Assembly: GCA_046760445.1 (NCBI GenBank)
Contig: JBHIEE010000141.1
Coordinates: forward strand, 1 to 6,400
Length of the DNA: 6,400 bases
Direction of reading: 5' to 3'
Origin: JBHIEE01 sp046760445
GTDB lineage: Bacteria; Acidobacteriota; Aminicenantia; JdFR-78
Shown piece by piece: positions 6,236 to 6,400 of this stretch; position 1 is the first letter of the stretch, and the number at the start of each line of letters is the position of its first letter. The position numbers and the translations under genes are program-made. Below the pieces are notes generated by a model. The model was not told the origin of the DNA, did not search any database, and worked only from the letters and a program-made list of their open reading frames with translations.

Positions 6236-6297
6236 CGTACAGTATAATTACCTGGAGCACTGCTCAACCGCAGCACTTTTACTTTTGTTTATTTTTT
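6204..6297 (+). terminator. Long imperfect hairpin with T-rich tail between convergent genes
   Basis: An outer stem of 11 perfect pairs joins AGTGCTGCGGT (6204-6214) to ACCGCAGCACT (6267-6277). After a 3x3 internal loop, an 8-bp stem joins GCAGTGCT (6218-6225) to AGCACTGC (6256-6263). Inside is a small hairpin TACTG/CAGTA (6230-6234 and 6240-6244). T-rich sequence follows (TTTT at 6277-6280, TTTT at 6283-6286, TTTTTT at 6292-6297). The stem starts at the last base of the synthase stop codon, so it can end that transcript; on the minus strand it lies 11 nt past the stop of the convergent gene. Its size and repeat content go beyond a plain terminator. Confidence 0.65.
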
Positions 6298-6400
6298 CAG
6301 GTTCTCAAGAAGAAAATTAGTAATTAAGGTGAAGATGTGGCGGCGGGCATTGTCTCCCCGAATGCCATGGTCCCGATTAGGATAAATCATCACGCTGAAT
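6289..6400 (-). CDS. C-terminal fragment of a DPP-IV-type (S9) prolyl peptidase, cut by the window edge
   Basis: Read on the minus strand from 6399, 36 codons run into a TAA at 6291-6289. The peptide contains MIYPNRDHGIRGDNARRH followed by IFTLITNFLLENL, the typical end of dipeptidyl peptidase IV and related S9 serine peptidases. The His of DHGI (codon 6369-6367) corresponds to the catalytic-triad histidine, and the A..H(I/L)(F/Y)T pattern followed by a final helix is characteristic. DPP-IV releases X-Pro or X-Ala dipeptides from peptide N-termini, usually outside the cytoplasm. The catalytic Ser and Asp, the beta-propeller and any signal peptide lie beyond the window. The gene converges on the pseudouridine synthase gene, with 84 nt between the two stop codons occupied mostly by the long hairpin. 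The fragment is short, but the motif is distinctive. Confidence 0.8.
   Translation of the reverse strand, partial: FSVMIYPNRDHGIRGDNARRHIFTLITNFLLENLKK

Noticed and set aside
6204..6280. CRISPR-like or tRNA-like structure for the AGTGCTGC region
   Set aside because: There are no regularly spaced repeats with unique spacers and no cloverleaf or anticodon arm; a single composite hairpin explains it better.

Overview
The window is an AT-rich bacterial segment. It holds three complete peptidase-type genes, a complete 23S rRNA pseudouridine synthase gene, and the last 36 codons of a fourth peptidase gene on the opposite strand. Three of the complete genes have strong GGAGG ribosome binding sites and N-terminal export signals. 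The fourth, the pseudouridine synthase, has no visible ribosome binding site. Export signals, paired M16 zinc proteases and a LolA-like domain point to a diderm bacterium that degrades protein or peptides. The intergenic gaps carry small repeats (a CCTGCC-GGTA-GGCAGG palindrome, tandem AATTATGA-type units, AGTGCTGC-type units), which I associate with genomes of uncultivated candidate phyla. An Aminicenantes/Acidobacteriota-like origin would fit the gene content, but this is a weak inference from style, not a placement.

Layout. 1-97: repeat-bearing leader with a GC-rich palindrome. 98-1561 (+): exported AbgB-like M20 amidohydrolase. 1562-1726: gap with a TATAAT box, a near-perfect Shine-Dalgarno in front of a two-codon ORF, a 14-bp tandem repeat and a small inverted repeat. 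1727-3223 (+): catalytic M16 zinc protease. 3236-5377 (+): M16 homologue lacking the zinc motif and carrying a C-terminal LolA-like domain, 12 nt after its partner. 5378-5475: intrinsic terminator, then a TATAAT box almost touching the next start codon. 5476-6204 (+): RsuA/RluB-type pseudouridine synthase. 6204-6277: long hairpin built from AGTGCTGC-like units. 6289-6400 (-): C-terminus of a DPP-IV-type (S9) serine peptidase, convergent with the synthase.

How the genes work together. The two M16 genes are almost certainly one transcription unit and fit the known M16B arrangement, where one subunit supplies HxxEH and zinc and the other supplies the C-terminal Arg/Tyr motif. The M20 hydrolase and the DPP-IV-like enzyme are plausible additional steps of extracytoplasmic peptide breakdown, so the neighbourhood reads as a peptidase cluster with one housekeeping RNA-modification gene in it. 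No RNA gene, CRISPR array, phage gene or transposase is visible. I see no strong case for a wholly new system. The most unusual points are the two-codon ORF behind a near-perfect Shine-Dalgarno, the apparently leaderless synthase mRNA, the M16/LolA-like fusion and the complex hairpin between convergent genes.
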